Shown: positions 19,732-28,258, counted from the stretch's first letter. The stretch is DNA of 32,764 bases from Elusimicrobiota bacterium (GCA_028868375.1 JAGWUP010000019.1:1-32764); one strand, 5' to 3'. The notes: generated by a model not told the origin, from the letters alone. Program-made: numbers and translations.

Positions 19732-20803
19732 GCCGTGCCCTCCAGGCTGCTAGTTGCGGTTCGATCTCGCGCTCCCAGTAATCTATCTTGTACAAATCTT
19801 GCACGTCGTCGCAGCAAATCACGCCAGCCTCTTCCGGGCGGAACATCAGCCCGGGCCACGCCTCCGTGCCGTAAAATCGCTGCGGGACATATCGCCAGTT
19901 GCGCCGGAACGAATCGCGGTTGCGGAACCAAAAGAACGTCCCCGAGTAGTGCCACGGCCCCCAGCCGCCGCGCTCCGGGTTGCCCTCGCGGCGGAAACTG
20001 CCGGCCGTGGCGTGGCGCTCGAGCAATGACCGGGCTGCACTCCAATTGAGGCATGTTTCGTACATCGCGTCAGTCCACCGGAAAATTGTGCTACCGTGGG
20101 CATCGTTGCTGACACGGTGCCGCACGCATTTTCCGTGGCAGGTGAAAGTCACGTCTTGATCGCTCTGATATTTCTCCAATCGCTCCAGCATCGGAATCCA
20201 CGTCACGACCTCGCGGAGCTTCTGATTGTTCGCCAGAATGATAAATTCGTCCGTGAAGTCGCGCAGGTACCCTTTGACGGTCTCCGCGTCGTCGGTCTCC
20301 GGGCTTACGGCGATTGCCACGATGCGCCGCCCGTTGAAAAGATGCGCGTTAGATTTCAGTCGGTCGCAATTCCACTGCCACGCGCCGAACCCAGCGACCG
20401 GCCAGAGGTGAAACATGAGGTGACGCACGGGCGCGTGCAGCGTCACGCGCTCAATGGGTGGCAGCGTGGCGGGAAACCAGTGATTGAGCCAGGCTTCGCG
20501 CTTTTTGCAGCCGCCGCACGGTGTTACGAGGCCCCCCGTTACCTTGCGGATGCCGGCGGAAACCCAGTCACCGAATCCCCGGAATGATGGCGGTTTCGGC
20601 GACTCGACCGGCTTGGTTTGACCCGGCATCCGGGACGATTCCCAGGCGTTCCAATATTTCGCGCAAGTCTGCACTGTGCAGCCGATACCGGCGCAGCGCT
20701 GGAATTCCAATCGCGACTTGTGGACTCCATGCCGCGCGCAGTCGCCGGGCCCCGCACATTCGCAGGCGGTGTTGGCGCGATTGTCCTGAGCGTAATCCGT
20801 CAT
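19724..20803 (-). CDS. Glycosyltransferase-like protein with Cys-rich N-terminus
   Basis: A 359-residue protein. Residues 1-95 contain several Cys (ACECAGPGDC, CAGIGCTVQTC and CGGCKKREAWLNHW; the last resembles a zinc knuckle seen in phage and planctomycete proteins). The main domain has RRIVAIAVSPETDDAETVKG and an aromatic-rich core (WGPWHYSGTFFWFRNRD, then FYGTEAWPGLMF) like uncharacterised glycosyltransferases that keep a GT-A-type fold. No DxD is certain. ATG 20803 overlaps the stop of the Cys-rich virion gene. A role in glycosylating virion or cell-surface material is inferred from the adjoining methyltransferase and oxygenase. Confidence 0.5.
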   Translation of the reverse strand: MTDYAQDNRANTACECAGPGDCARHGVHKSRLEFQRCAGIGCTVQTCAKYWNAWESSRMPGQTKPVESPKPPSFRGFGDWVSAGIRKVTGGLVTPCGGCKKREAWLNHWFPATLPPIERVTLHAPVRHLMFHLWPVAGFGAWQWNCDRLKSNAHLFNGRRIVAIAVSPETDDAETVKGYLRDFTDEFIILANNQKLREVVTWIPMLERLEKYQSDQDVTFTCHGKCVRHRVSNDAHGSTIFRWTDAMYETCLNWSAARSLLERHATAGSFRREGNPERGGWGPWHYSGTFFWFRNRDSFRRNWRYVPQRFYGTEAWPGLMFRPEEAGVICCDDVQDLYKIDYWEREIEPQLAAWRARHV

Positions 20804-22122
20804 TCCATCACCTTGACTGTCAGGGACCACGGCTCTGTTACGGTTGGCCCCATCGCTCCCGTACTCAATCCGCAGGGGCCACCACTGCCGAGACTCCATG
20901 TCAGGGCGCCGCTCGCCTCGAACGTGCCATGCACCGGACTGCAATTCGACGGGTCATAGGGGGACATGACCTGTTGCCCGATTGCGGGCAGGCCCAGATC
21001 GCAGACGCACGATCCGGGGCCGTCGTCACTGCAAGAGACCGTGACCTTGATCGTACCGATTGAATTCGCCGAACCGTGGGCGCATTGCTGCCATTCTCCG
21101 GTCCACGCCTGGAGCACCGGGTCATACACCAGGTCGAACACGACATCGAGCGGACCAAATTCGGCGCATAAACAATCGGGGGTGAAAATCACCTCGCAGG
21201 CGAGCACCGGCGGCATATGACAGTGACAGCCTTCGGCGACGTTGACCGGCTTATCGTCACAGCCGATGCAATAAAATGAGTACATAATCACGTTGCCGCT
21301 GTCACTGCCCCACCAGGTCGCCGTCGGCGTCGGGCACAGATTTCCACTGGCACGCCCGATCGCCACGCCCGACGATATTTCGCTGCCGTCGGGCGCGTAC
21401 AATTTCAGTGAACAGCAGTCGATGACAACCTTGTGCCCCGTCTCGAAGGCGTAGGTCTTGCCGCACAGGCCGCCCCGGACGCTGGTCACGACGCCGACCT
21501 CGGTGAATGTGAGTTGCGCGTACGAGCACAAGCACAGACAATCCGCGCATTCTCCCAGGCACGGCGGCGCAGGGTCGGGGATGGCGTAAGGATCGGTACA
21601 CGGGTCGGTGCAGCCGTAGGCCAGAGGCAACTTGGTGAGGCTCGTATTGGCCGCGCTGCGGATCGAGATCGTCGCCGCGGCCCGACAGAATGTGTCGCTG
21701 AAACTGAAAGTCAGGACCGGCTCGTCATACGGCGTCGCGCAGTTCTGGCAGTTCGTGTTCCAAATCAGGCTGCCGGTGTCGATCGGCTGCCGCACGTCGT
21801 AGACTCCCAGCTCCGGCGCTGTCAGCGACAGGTAGCACTGATTGTTTGAGTCAACTCCGGGAGCCACCGAAAGGTTGATGAGGTTGTTTTCGAGGATCAG
21901 CACACCCACCCAGGCATCTTGATCCGTGTCCGGCTGGCAGATCGTGAGCAGCGCATAGGCTCTGACTGCGGTTTGGCCGACCAACCGGGTGAGACAGGCA
22001 TATTCGGCGCAAATCTGATACGGACGGCAGCCGGCACAAAATTGTGCCAGGCCGCCGCCGCTGGTCCAGACTTTGCCACAGCCGCCGCAGCAGCAATTTT
22101 TGTGGGAGCCTTTGGCCGGCAT
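20800..22122 (-). CDS. Cysteine-rich putative virion/tail protein
   Basis: A 440-residue protein with 37 cysteines (8.4%), spread over the whole length, often in CxC or CxxC pairs (NCCCGGC, ECADCLCLCS, GCHCHM, CVCDLG). The sequence between them is beta-rich with Gly/Ser/Thr/Pro turns, like a receptor-binding or tail-tip protein. There is no signal peptide. It follows other small tail genes and precedes the sugar-modifying cassette. The cysteines could bind metals or form disulphides after assembly. ATG 22122 overlaps the previous stop (TGATG) and is preferred over an upstream start. Confidence 0.6.
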   Translation of the reverse strand: MPAKGSHKNCCCGGCGKVWTSGGGLAQFCAGCRPYQICAEYACLTRLVGQTAVRAYALLTICQPDTDQDAWVGVLILENNLINLSVAPGVDSNNQCYLSLTAPELGVYDVRQPIDTGSLIWNTNCQNCATPYDEPVLTFSFSDTFCRAAATISIRSAANTSLTKLPLAYGCTDPCTDPYAIPDPAPPCLGECADCLCLCSYAQLTFTEVGVVTSVRGGLCGKTYAFETGHKVVIDCCSLKLYAPDGSEISSGVAIGRASGNLCPTPTATWWGSDSGNVIMYSFYCIGCDDKPVNVAEGCHCHMPPVLACEVIFTPDCLCAEFGPLDVVFDLVYDPVLQAWTGEWQQCAHGSANSIGTIKVTVSCSDDGPGSCVCDLGLPAIGQQVMSPYDPSNCSPVHGTFEASGALTWSLGSGGPCGLSTGAMGPTVTEPWSLTVKVME

Positions 22123-22547
22123 CAGCACACCGCCAGACAGCACAGCGAGTAGACTTCCCACTGCGGCACATTGTAGTGGTCCACCGGATCAGCGCCATAC
22201 ACTCCCAGCGGCTGCCGCAGTCGGGCGCTGCCCATGCGGCCGGTCAGGCTGGCATTCGGCTCATTGAAAAAGCAGCCCGTCGGGTCGTACACCTCGACTG
22301 TGCCGTTCACGTCGATGCCGTACACGTCCGACTGCTGAAATCCGTAATCGACGGCCACCACGTCGCACGTGGCGAACTCGCCGGAAATGTCCGCCCCGAC
22401 GATCACAAAGCGGATGTCGCGACACATTCCGGCTACGGCCGATTGCCGCGCCAAGTTCTGCACGCGCGGAGTCTGCGGGCGCTGCGCCTCAGTCCAAAGG
22501 ACGCTGCGGGAGATCCGCATTGAGGAATGATCGTCGAAGGTTGGCAC
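22122..22547 (-). CDS. Hypothetical virion protein, 141 aa
   Basis: Not recognised. It is beta-rich (VSGEF-like strands, e.g. FVIVGADISGEFATCDVVAV; VYGIDVNGTVEVYDPTGCFF) with a Cys-rich C-terminus (LCCLAVC). It begins with GTG 22547 directly after the stop of the upstream gene; an ATG nine codons later is possible. The position in the tail module suggests a tail-tip component. Confidence 0.55.
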   Translation of the reverse strand: MPTFDDHSSMRISRSVLWTEAQRPQTPRVQNLARQSAVAGMCRDIRFVIVGADISGEFATCDVVAVDYGFQQSDVYGIDVNGTVEVYDPTGCFFNEPNASLTGRMGSARLRQPLGVYGADPVDHYNVPQWEVYSLCCLAVC

Positions 22548-22931
22548 TCAATCCTCATAGATGCAAATCAGGATTTCGCAATTTCCGGTGTTTGCTTTCA
22601 TTCGCAGCGAGAAAGACGGGTCGAGCCGAAAGACGGCCGGAATGTCTTTCGGTTTCAGCTTTCCGATCACGTCGATAGCGCCCGCATTGTTCGGCCCCCA
22701 TTGCACGTAATTCGTCGCGTCCAAATTGAAAATGTAGCATATGCCCGCCGTCGTTATTCCGGCCACCAGTGCGCCCACGTCGGTATCCGCCGCCGCGGTG
22801 AGCGTAACCGTCCGCTTCCAGAGCGCGGCGACGGACTGCCCGACGAGGATCTGCCCCAGGTTCGGCCCCGGATCGTTGAGGTTGCCATTGATGAGTCCGA
22901 GCTGAAAATTCGTGCTGATTTCGTTCGCCAT
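22548..22931 (-). CDS. Hypothetical virion protein, 127 aa
   Basis: Not recognised by name. The beta-rich sequence (RTVTLTAAADTDVGALVAGI; ICYIFNLDATNYVQWGPNNA; FSLRMKANTGNCEILICIYE) resembles small tail or decoration proteins. It is joined to the gene before it (stop TAA immediately before the ATG at 22931), with AGGTGG upstream. Confidence 0.55.
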   Translation of the reverse strand: MANEISTNFQLGLINGNLNDPGPNLGQILVGQSVAALWKRTVTLTAAADTDVGALVAGITTAGICYIFNLDATNYVQWGPNNAGAIDVIGKLKPKDIPAVFRLDPSFSLRMKANTGNCEILICIYED

Positions 22932-23963
22932 TTACACACCACCTTTCGCCGAGAATGTCGGCACGATGTAGCTTTCGTTGATCGGCAGCAGTTTGAAATC
23001 TTGCTCGGGATAAACCGCCCCCTCGCGGATATAGGCGAGCGCCGTATCGGGGACATTTGCGGCCGTGTTGCCAGTGCCGGCCAGCAATCCACCGGAGCCG
23101 TTGAGCAACTGCGGCACGGTCGGATAAGTGCCGTCGCCCAGCAGGATCTTTTTCACGGTTCCCGACACGTTCACCGAAAAGCCGCGGTCGGCGACTTTGT
23201 ACGTGTGTCCCAGCGCGTCATAGTCGATGTCGAAGTCAATCGTGCGAAAGTCAACGCCGTTCTCGCGCTGCACGTCGGAGAATTTCGGCTGCGCGAGCTT
23301 GAGAGTACGAGGGCCGAACGTGCGCCCGAGCATCTGCACGGTTTTGCTGTTGACCGTATCCGGGTCCCACGAGAACAGCCACGAGGGCATCTTCTGCGCG
23401 TCGTAGTTTTTTGAGAAGTGCAGCGACCAGCGCGAATCGTCGATTTCGGGGAGGCTGTCGTATGGTTCGCCGGCGGATGTCGTGATTCCGCAGCCCGTTC
23501 GATCGGGGGTTGCCCCGGTGTATGCCGCGTCATCCGGGCCGAGTTGCCGCGTGGTCAAGTAGATCCACATTTTCGGGATGGCCGCATATCGCCCCGCGCC
23601 GCCCGAGCAGCGCGCGGGCCGCATGATCGGGTTCGGGTACAGCTCGCGGTCCATCATGTCGCGGTCGATGGGTTCGCTCGAATAGTCATAGGTGAATAGC
23701 CAGTCCACGCCGCCGGCGTTCTGTCGCCCGCTCGCGTTGCGGCAGGTGATGGCGGGGCCTCCGGCCGGGCTGTTGGGGTGCAGGTCGTAGAGCGCGGGCA
23801 AGAGGGACGGGCCGGGGCCTGGATAGCTCGCGAGAATAGTCAGAAAGTCATCCGCAGCCGTCGATGTCCAGACCTGGAACTGACGCGACACGTTGATTCG
23901 GCTGACGCCGCCGCTGCTGCCACCGCGGTCCCGGAAGATTTCGCGCACTGAAAGAACGGACAT
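22932..23963 (-). CDS. Putative tail protein, 343 aa
   Basis: Directly follows the tape-measure-like gene, where distal tail proteins usually lie. The N-terminal section (RGGSSGGVSRINVSRQFQVW) and the later beta-rich part (RTIDFDIDYDALGHTYKVAD) fit a tail-structure protein; no enzyme motif is seen. Start ATG 23963 has GGGGGG upstream and begins two bases after the preceding stop. I recall similar proteins in phages of environmental bacteria, but without a defined function. Confidence 0.55.
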   Translation of the reverse strand: MSVLSVREIFRDRGGSSGGVSRINVSRQFQVWTSTAADDFLTILASYPGPGPSLLPALYDLHPNSPAGGPAITCRNASGRQNAGGVDWLFTYDYSSEPIDRDMMDRELYPNPIMRPARCSGGAGRYAAIPKMWIYLTTRQLGPDDAAYTGATPDRTGCGITTSAGEPYDSLPEIDDSRWSLHFSKNYDAQKMPSWLFSWDPDTVNSKTVQMLGRTFGPRTLKLAQPKFSDVQRENGVDFRTIDFDIDYDALGHTYKVADRGFSVNVSGTVKKILLGDGTYPTVPQLLNGSGGLLAGTGNTAANVPDTALAYIREGAVYPEQDFKLLPINESYIVPTFSAKGGV

Positions 23964-23965
23964 TT

Positions 23966-25210
23966 TCAGCCCCCCGGAATTTTGATGGGTGGCTGTGCGT
24001 TGGCCGCGGCCAATTCCTCCTGCGCTTTGACGCCGCGCCGCGTGAGATTTATCAGGTCGCGGATCGCTTTCGCTTCGGGCGACTCATTCGATTGGCTGGA
24101 GCGAATCGACTCGCGGATAGCGGCGTATTCGCGGCCACCGCCGGCCGCTACACCCGCGTTCATCTGGTTCGGGATGCTGCCCTTTGCCAGCCCGGCGATT
24201 GCATCCTTGCCGGCCTTATCGACGGCGCTCCCATAGAGGTCGTCGTCGATGACGCCTAGGTCTCGATATCGTTTCAAATCTTCCAACTTCCGCTGCACCG
24301 CCTCGTAGGGCGATTCAACCGACTGCCGGATGTCGTCGGCCACCTTCAATCGCTGATTCTCGGCCTCGCGCAATTTCTTCTGCTTCGCAAGCACGTCGTC
24401 CCAGTGCTTTGAAAATTGCTCGGCTTCGCTCAACTCGGCCTGCTTGTCCCGCGTGGCCGATTTTTTATTGCGGATGTCTCTAAGTTTTTCGTCGAGCGTG
24501 TCCAATTCGTCGGCCAGTTTCTTCGCCTCTTCCCGCTCGGCTGCGAGGCCCCCTTCCCCTCCTCCTTTGGCCGTCGCGCGCATGAATCGCAGATTGCTGG
24601 CAACACCTTTGCCCTGCGCGAAATCCGGGACCATTGCCTTCCCGGAATTCACCAGGCTGAACCCGAAGTCATTGCCGGCCTTGGCCAATTTGTCGCGCTT
24701 GAACCGGAGTTGCTTCTCTTGCAGGTCCAAATCGTCGAGCATCGACGCCGCGCCCGCCGACGTCTTTGTGCCTTTGAGTTTCGCGTTGAAACTGCTCAGG
24801 TCGTTGAAGTGCGAGACCAGTTTTTCCGATTCGGCGACGGCGGCTTTCAGGCCGTTGGTGAATTCCTCGCTCGCCGCTTTGGCCTCGAACAGCTTGGGGA
24901 CGACGATAGCGCCAATTGCGCCGCCGATCGACGTAACGGCCATGCCGATTGGCCCGAACGCCGCGCCCAGCATCTGCACGTTATTCATGGTGCCCATCAG
25001 CGCGCGGCCCAGGGCGTTTTTGCCACCCATCGAGAACACGCTGTAAAAGTCCTGCACGGCGAAGCCCACTTGGCCGATCCCGCGGCCGATGCCGCCGGCG
25101 ATCTCCGACCCGGCCTGCTTGGCTTCGCGTCCAGCCCGGCGCAGCCCCGTCCGAAACTCGAAATCTTCGAGCGACAGGACCGTCACGATGTCTCCCGCGG
25201 CATTAGCCAT
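23966..25210 (-). CDS. Tape-measure-like tail protein (short)
   Basis: A 414-residue protein with the layout of a tape measure protein: an amphipathic start (LSLEDFEFRTGLRRAGREAKQ), a hydrophobic Gly/Ala/Ile-rich segment (about 80-110, LGAAFGPIGMAVTSIGGAIG and on to AIVVPKLF), and then a long charged coiled-coil (about 115-330). It sits downstream of the frameshifted chaperone genes, exactly where the tape measure is expected. At 414 residues it is short for a siphovirus, implying a short tail if length scales as usual; part of the function could lie in a neighbour. AGGGG precedes the ATG. Confidence 0.7.
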   Translation of the reverse strand: MANAAGDIVTVLSLEDFEFRTGLRRAGREAKQAGSEIAGGIGRGIGQVGFAVQDFYSVFSMGGKNALGRALMGTMNNVQMLGAAFGPIGMAVTSIGGAIGAIVVPKLFEAKAASEEFTNGLKAAVAESEKLVSHFNDLSSFNAKLKGTKTSAGAASMLDDLDLQEKQLRFKRDKLAKAGNDFGFSLVNSGKAMVPDFAQGKGVASNLRFMRATAKGGGEGGLAAEREEAKKLADELDTLDEKLRDIRNKKSATRDKQAELSEAEQFSKHWDDVLAKQKKLREAENQRLKVADDIRQSVESPYEAVQRKLEDLKRYRDLGVIDDDLYGSAVDKAGKDAIAGLAKGSIPNQMNAGVAAGGGREYAAIRESIRSSQSNESPEAKAIRDLINLTRRGVKAQEELAAANAQPPIKIPGG

Positions 25211-25219
25211 GCGCTTCCC

Positions 25220-25543
25220 CTAGCTGTGCCTGGCGGCCAGTGCCCGCATGTTGGCGTCCAGTTTTCCCAGACCGCCCTCGTGCTTGTCGGCCTCGCCCGG
25301 CACGAGCTCGCGCGGGTGCAGGTCGGCCGCATTGAAGTTCGTGGCCACGATCGCCGCGGCTGCCATCGCCAGCGTCCATACGATTCGCTCCCCTGCACCG
25401 CTCACAGTTCTGTCGAGTTCGTCCGCATCGAGCCATTCGTCGAATTGTTCGCGCGTCAGGCTGTCCAGCAGCCGGTCCACGTCCGAGCAGCCCAGCCGCG
25501 CGGCTAACTTGAGCGCGAATCGCCGCCGTCCGTTTCGTTCGAG
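25220..25543 (-). CDS. Tail assembly chaperone, frameshift-made extension (gpT-like)
   Basis: This is the -1-frame part of a tail assembly chaperone fusion. In the -1 frame the sequence runs open from the slippery site (ALKLAARLGCSDVDRLLDSL TREQFDEWLDADEL shown in two parts) to the stop at 25220. LAARLGC...LLDSLTREQFDEWL is the typical start of gpT-like/GT domains. It has no convincing start of its own at 25480 (GTG), which supports expression by frameshift. The fusion would be about 236 residues and helps bring tape measure and tail tube together. Confidence 0.8.
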   Translation of the reverse strand, partial: LERNGRRRFALKLAARLGCSDVDRLLDSLTREQFDEWLDADELDRTVSGAGERIVWTLAMAAAAIVATNFNAADLHPRELVPGEADKHEGGLGKLDANMRALAARHS

Positions 25544-25929
25544 TTTTTTTTGGCAGCCTCGCGGCGCGCCATTGCTTCAGTCACACGCCGCGCCAGACCG
25601 CAGTGATCCCGCAGCACGTCATACAGTGCGGCCGTGTCGCCGGCGTCGAGGCATTCAATCGACTCGATGTCGTCGCTGGTCAGAATCCGCACTCCCCCCT
25701 CGTCGCACAGGCAGAGCACGATCAGCCGCGCCCTGGTGCTGCGGACAGCCTCATCGCTGGGCTCAAAGCTGTCGCCGTCGCCGCTGGCGCGCAGGGAGTC
25801 CATCTCAAATTGCGAGAATTCCAGCTCCGACAGCGATCGAAACCGGACTGTCAGCCCGGAAAACGGCAGCGTGAGTTCGCCGAAGCGACGTTGACAGGGG
25901 CGCAGGAAATCGGCGCGGGTGGCGATCAT
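25504..25929 (-). CDS. Tail assembly chaperone, gpG-like
   Basis: A 141-residue protein between the tail tube region and the tape measure. The N-terminus (RPCQRRFGELTLPFSGLTVR, then FRSLSELEFSQFEMD) and the acidic helical C-terminus resemble phage tail chaperones that bind the tape measure before tube polymerisation. Near its 3' end, A AAA AAC (25543-25549) permits a -1 shift into the next frame. ATG 25929 overlaps the upstream stop (TAATG). Confidence 0.75.
   Translation of the reverse strand: MIATRADFLRPCQRRFGELTLPFSGLTVRFRSLSELEFSQFEMDSLRASGDGDSFEPSDEAVRSTRARLIVLCLCDEGGVRILTSDDIESIECLDAGDTAALYDVLRDHCGLARRVTEAMARREAAKKNSNETDGGDSRSS
25543..25549 (-). promoter_or_regulatory. Programmed -1 frameshift heptamer A AAA AAC
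   Basis: The 0-frame codons are AAA AAA AAC within eight A followed by C. The heptamer is in the correct phase for simultaneous slippage, and the -1 frame is open from here to 25220. Lambda G/GT-type slippage is the known parallel. Confidence 0.85.
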
Positions 25930-26417
25930 TAGACTTTCGCTTTCGTCTGGGCCTCGCCCAGGGGCAGGGGCAGTTCGTGGTGCTGATCCGGGGACTGCGG
26001 CGCGGCCTTCGCCGCGTCGTTGCGCGACTGCTGGTCGCGGGCGGCCTGCACGCACTTGGCGATCTCGTCACGGATATATTCCGGCCGCACGCGGCGGGAC
26101 TTTGCCGCGTGCAGAATATGCTTGTCGAGTGCGGCCTGACAGGCGGCATCGGCCGGCACGGCACGGACGACGCCCGGCCCCACGCGCAGCGGCTGATTTT
26201 TGCTGTCGAGGATCAACCCCGAAGCATCGGGAAAACAATGAACCCAGGTGTGCGAATGCCCGGAGAGCTCGGTTCCGGCCGGGACCATGATTTCCGCGGG
26301 CACGTCATACAGCGCCTGCGCGTCGTGAAATTCTTCGTCGGTCGCGAAGTGCTCGCGGCGCGGAGGATGGAAATCCGGGTTCGGCCCCAGACTGTCGATA
26401 ATCAGAGTGGCTTTCAT
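25929..26417 (-). CDS. Hypothetical tail-region protein, 162 aa
   Basis: Not recognised. A beta-rich N-terminal half (ATLIIDSLGPNPDFHPPRRE; EIMVPAGTELSGHSHTWVHC) is followed by a helical, Ala/Gln-rich C-terminal part (QAARDQQSRNDAAKAAPQSP). It lies between the tail tube and chaperone genes. A His pair (SGHSHTWVH) could bind metal, but this is not established. Confidence 0.5.
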   Translation of the reverse strand: MKATLIIDSLGPNPDFHPPRREHFATDEEFHDAQALYDVPAEIMVPAGTELSGHSHTWVHCFPDASGLILDSKNQPLRVGPGVVRAVPADAACQAALDKHILHAAKSRRVRPEYIRDEIAKCVQAARDQQSRNDAAKAAPQSPDQHHELPLPLGEAQTKAKV

Positions 26418-26433
26418 GGTTCAACTTTCTGCG

Positions 26434-26844
26434 TTACCAGCCGGTGACGACGCCGGTTACATCCATCGCAAAATCCGCCTTGAGAAACTGCCCCATCGCC
26501 ATTTTGGGCGTGAATTTGGTGACGATCGCCGAGAACGCCCAGGAGGTCGGCACGCCGTCGGTATAGGTGATCTTCCACGACGACGTGGACGGCGCGGCGA
26601 GAAACGCCGTCATGGCCTTGTGCGTGGTTCCGGCCGGATCGAAGAAACACGACCCCGAGCACTCGCCGGAATCGGTGTAGCCCGTGGGTGCCTTCTCTTT
26701 GCCCACCGAAGAATCGAGGGCAGTCGTATCGACCGTCTCGACTTTGGCGTCAGGCGCATTGATCGAATCGCACTGTGCAATCGCGGTGAAAACCGATGCG
26801 ATTGACAACAGAATCGCTGCGCCCTTGCTCGTATACTTCGCCAT
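26434..26844 (-). CDS. Major tail (tube) protein
   Basis: A 136-residue protein. The sequence (AILLSIASVFTAIAQCDSIN at the start; WKITYTDGVPTSWAFSAIVTKFTP; FLKADFAMDVTGVV at the end) has the short-strand, one-domain form of siphovirus tail tube proteins of the gpV/TP901 type. Its place between the tail terminator and the chaperone pair is the canonical one. Upstream GGAGA-type sequence lies before the ATG at 26844. Confidence 0.75.
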   Translation of the reverse strand: MAKYTSKGAAILLSIASVFTAIAQCDSINAPDAKVETVDTTALDSSVGKEKAPTGYTDSGECSGSCFFDPAGTTHKAMTAFLAAPSTSSWKITYTDGVPTSWAFSAIVTKFTPKMAMGQFLKADFAMDVTGVVTGW

Positions 26845-26862
26845 GATTGTCTCCTGAGTTGC

Positions 26863-27306
26863 CTACACGGCTTCCGCGAACGCGACTTCGATCTCCGTGT
26901 CCATCACGAAATCGCCCTCATCAGTCGCGTCCTCGTACCAGATGAAATCGAACGTCGATTTTTCGACTGACACGCGCTGCACTGACCAGCCATCCATCGT
27001 GCCGCTGTAGCCCGCCAGCCCGGTTCCGGGGGACGTGCCGTTATTGCGAATCGCCTCAGTGATGAGTCGCACGTCGGCGAACACTTTGCTCGTGACTCGG
27101 ATCAAACCTTTCCACTCGACCGCGCCGCCGCGGCCCGACAGGTCGTTCTCGTGCATTTCTTCGTGCGGCCCGACGATGATCGCCGGGAGCGCGTCGTCCT
27201 GTGCGAGCTTCATGACGCGCACGGGGATTGACGGCCAGGTTGCTTGCACCGCGGCCAGCCCGACGATAAAATTCTGGAGCGCCTGCTCGAAATACGTCGC
27301 GGCCAT
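26863..27306 (-). CDS. Tail terminator/completion protein
   Basis: A 147-residue protein. The N-terminal helix (YFEQALQNFIVGLAAVQATW), the strand PAIIVGPHEEM and the later beta section (FDFIWYEDATDEGDFVMDTEIEVAF, in part) fit tail terminator proteins (gpU/DUF3168-like) that cap the tail tube. It overlaps the gp10-like gene stop (TGATG at 27306). Confidence 0.65.
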   Translation of the reverse strand: MAATYFEQALQNFIVGLAAVQATWPSIPVRVMKLAQDDALPAIIVGPHEEMHENDLSGRGGAVEWKGLIRVTSKVFADVRLITEAIRNNGTSPGTGLAGYSGTMDGWSVQRVSVEKSTFDFIWYEDATDEGDFVMDTEIEVAFAEAV

Positions 27307-27890
27307 CAGCCCACCCCCGCAATCTGGCGGCCGGTGCGCTTGCCGAAGCGATTGACTTCGCGTTGCACTCCCTTGACGATGGCCTGCTTGATCGCGAACC
27401 GCGCCGACGATTGAGCGGTCTGTGACGCAACTTTGATAAACGGATTCGCGGGCATGGTCCCGGTCGATCGACTGCGCGGGCTGGGCTCCAGATAGGCGAA
27501 CTTGCCGCCGATCCGCTGGCGCACGCGAGCCCTCGTCCCCAGCGCGACTAAGTGCGAATGCGGAGCCGATGCCAGGCCCTTGACGCCGGATGATTTCGTA
27601 TGCGTCGATTGATTGACCACGCGGCCGGCAGAGCGCTTGCCGACATTGATACCGGCTTTGGCTTCGACGCCCTTCGCGGATGAGCCCTTGACGATCCGGC
27701 TGCTGATTGCGCTCCGCAGCGTCCCCGATCTGACGGGCGCCAGGGCCCTTTCCGCCTTCGCGATTTCCTTCGCGCCGGCGTTGACCGCCGACTTGGCAAT
27801 TCGCGTCCGCATGGCGTCATCGAGGGCGCGCAGATTGGCGTCAAGATCGGCATCCCCGGTGACAATTGCGGTGACTTTCGGCGCGGCCAT
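27306..27890 (-). CDS. HK97 gp10-like head-tail/tail completion protein
   Basis: A 194-residue protein with the HK97 gp10 pattern: DADLDANLRALDDAMRTRIAK helix, AGAKEIAKAERALAPVRSGT with LRSAISS immediately after (the family's RTGxLRxSI-like motif), a His/Gly-rich HSHLVALGTR segment (like Y-x-x-x-x-E/HGT), and MPANPFIKVA near the end. Function is head-tail joining. The correct start is ATG 27890, which overlaps the upstream stop (TAATG); sequence further 5' in this frame is antisense-like noise. Confidence 0.8.
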   Translation of the reverse strand: MAAPKVTAIVTGDADLDANLRALDDAMRTRIAKSAVNAGAKEIAKAERALAPVRSGTLRSAISSRIVKGSSAKGVEAKAGINVGKRSAGRVVNQSTHTKSSGVKGLASAPHSHLVALGTRARVRQRIGGKFAYLEPSPRSRSTGTMPANPFIKVASQTAQSSARFAIKQAIVKGVQREVNRFGKRTGRQIAGVG

Positions 27891-28249
27891 TACAGCTTGA
27901 CCTCCACGCATTGCAACTCGACTTCGGTGCGGCGCTTGTCCACGTCGAAAACCGATTGGATGTTTAGGATCTGGCCGCTGCCGTCGTTCAGCACAATGCG
28001 AAATCGCGTGGGGACGATGCCCGATGAGTTCGACGAAAATCGAACGTGGACGATGTGCGTCACCGTGGGGTGAAGTTGCTCGAACTTCCGCGCGTCCGGC
28101 CCCGCTTTGCCCGTGACGTGAAACCAGTCGTTGTAGAGATTGACCCAGTTGGGGACGAGTTGACCTTGTGTCGTGTCCTTGGGTTGATTCTGCTGAATCG
28201 TCCCAGGCACGTTGTAGTAGCCCGCGCCGCGGCCGGGTGTGCGATACAT
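27890..28249 (-). CDS. Head closure/head-tail joining protein
   Basis: A 119-residue, beta-rich protein (THIVHVRFSSNSSGIVPTRF; RIVLNDGSGQILNIQSVFDV) of the SPP1 gp16-like head-tail adaptor group, which plugs the connector after DNA packaging. It is placed between the gp6-like connector and the gp10-like protein, the standard order. It starts at ATG 28249, nine bases after the connector gene. Confidence 0.7.
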   Translation of the reverse strand: MYRTPGRGAGYYNVPGTIQQNQPKDTTQGQLVPNWVNLYNDWFHVTGKAGPDARKFEQLHPTVTHIVHVRFSSNSSGIVPTRFRIVLNDGSGQILNIQSVFDVDKRRTEVELQCVEVKL

Positions 28250-28258
28250 TTTCTGTCC

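Noticed and set aside
20085-25500. Long plus-strand frames across the tail genes (for example 24416-25507)
   Set aside because: They are shadows of minus-strand virion genes with GC-rich third positions; no motifs or ribosome sites support them.
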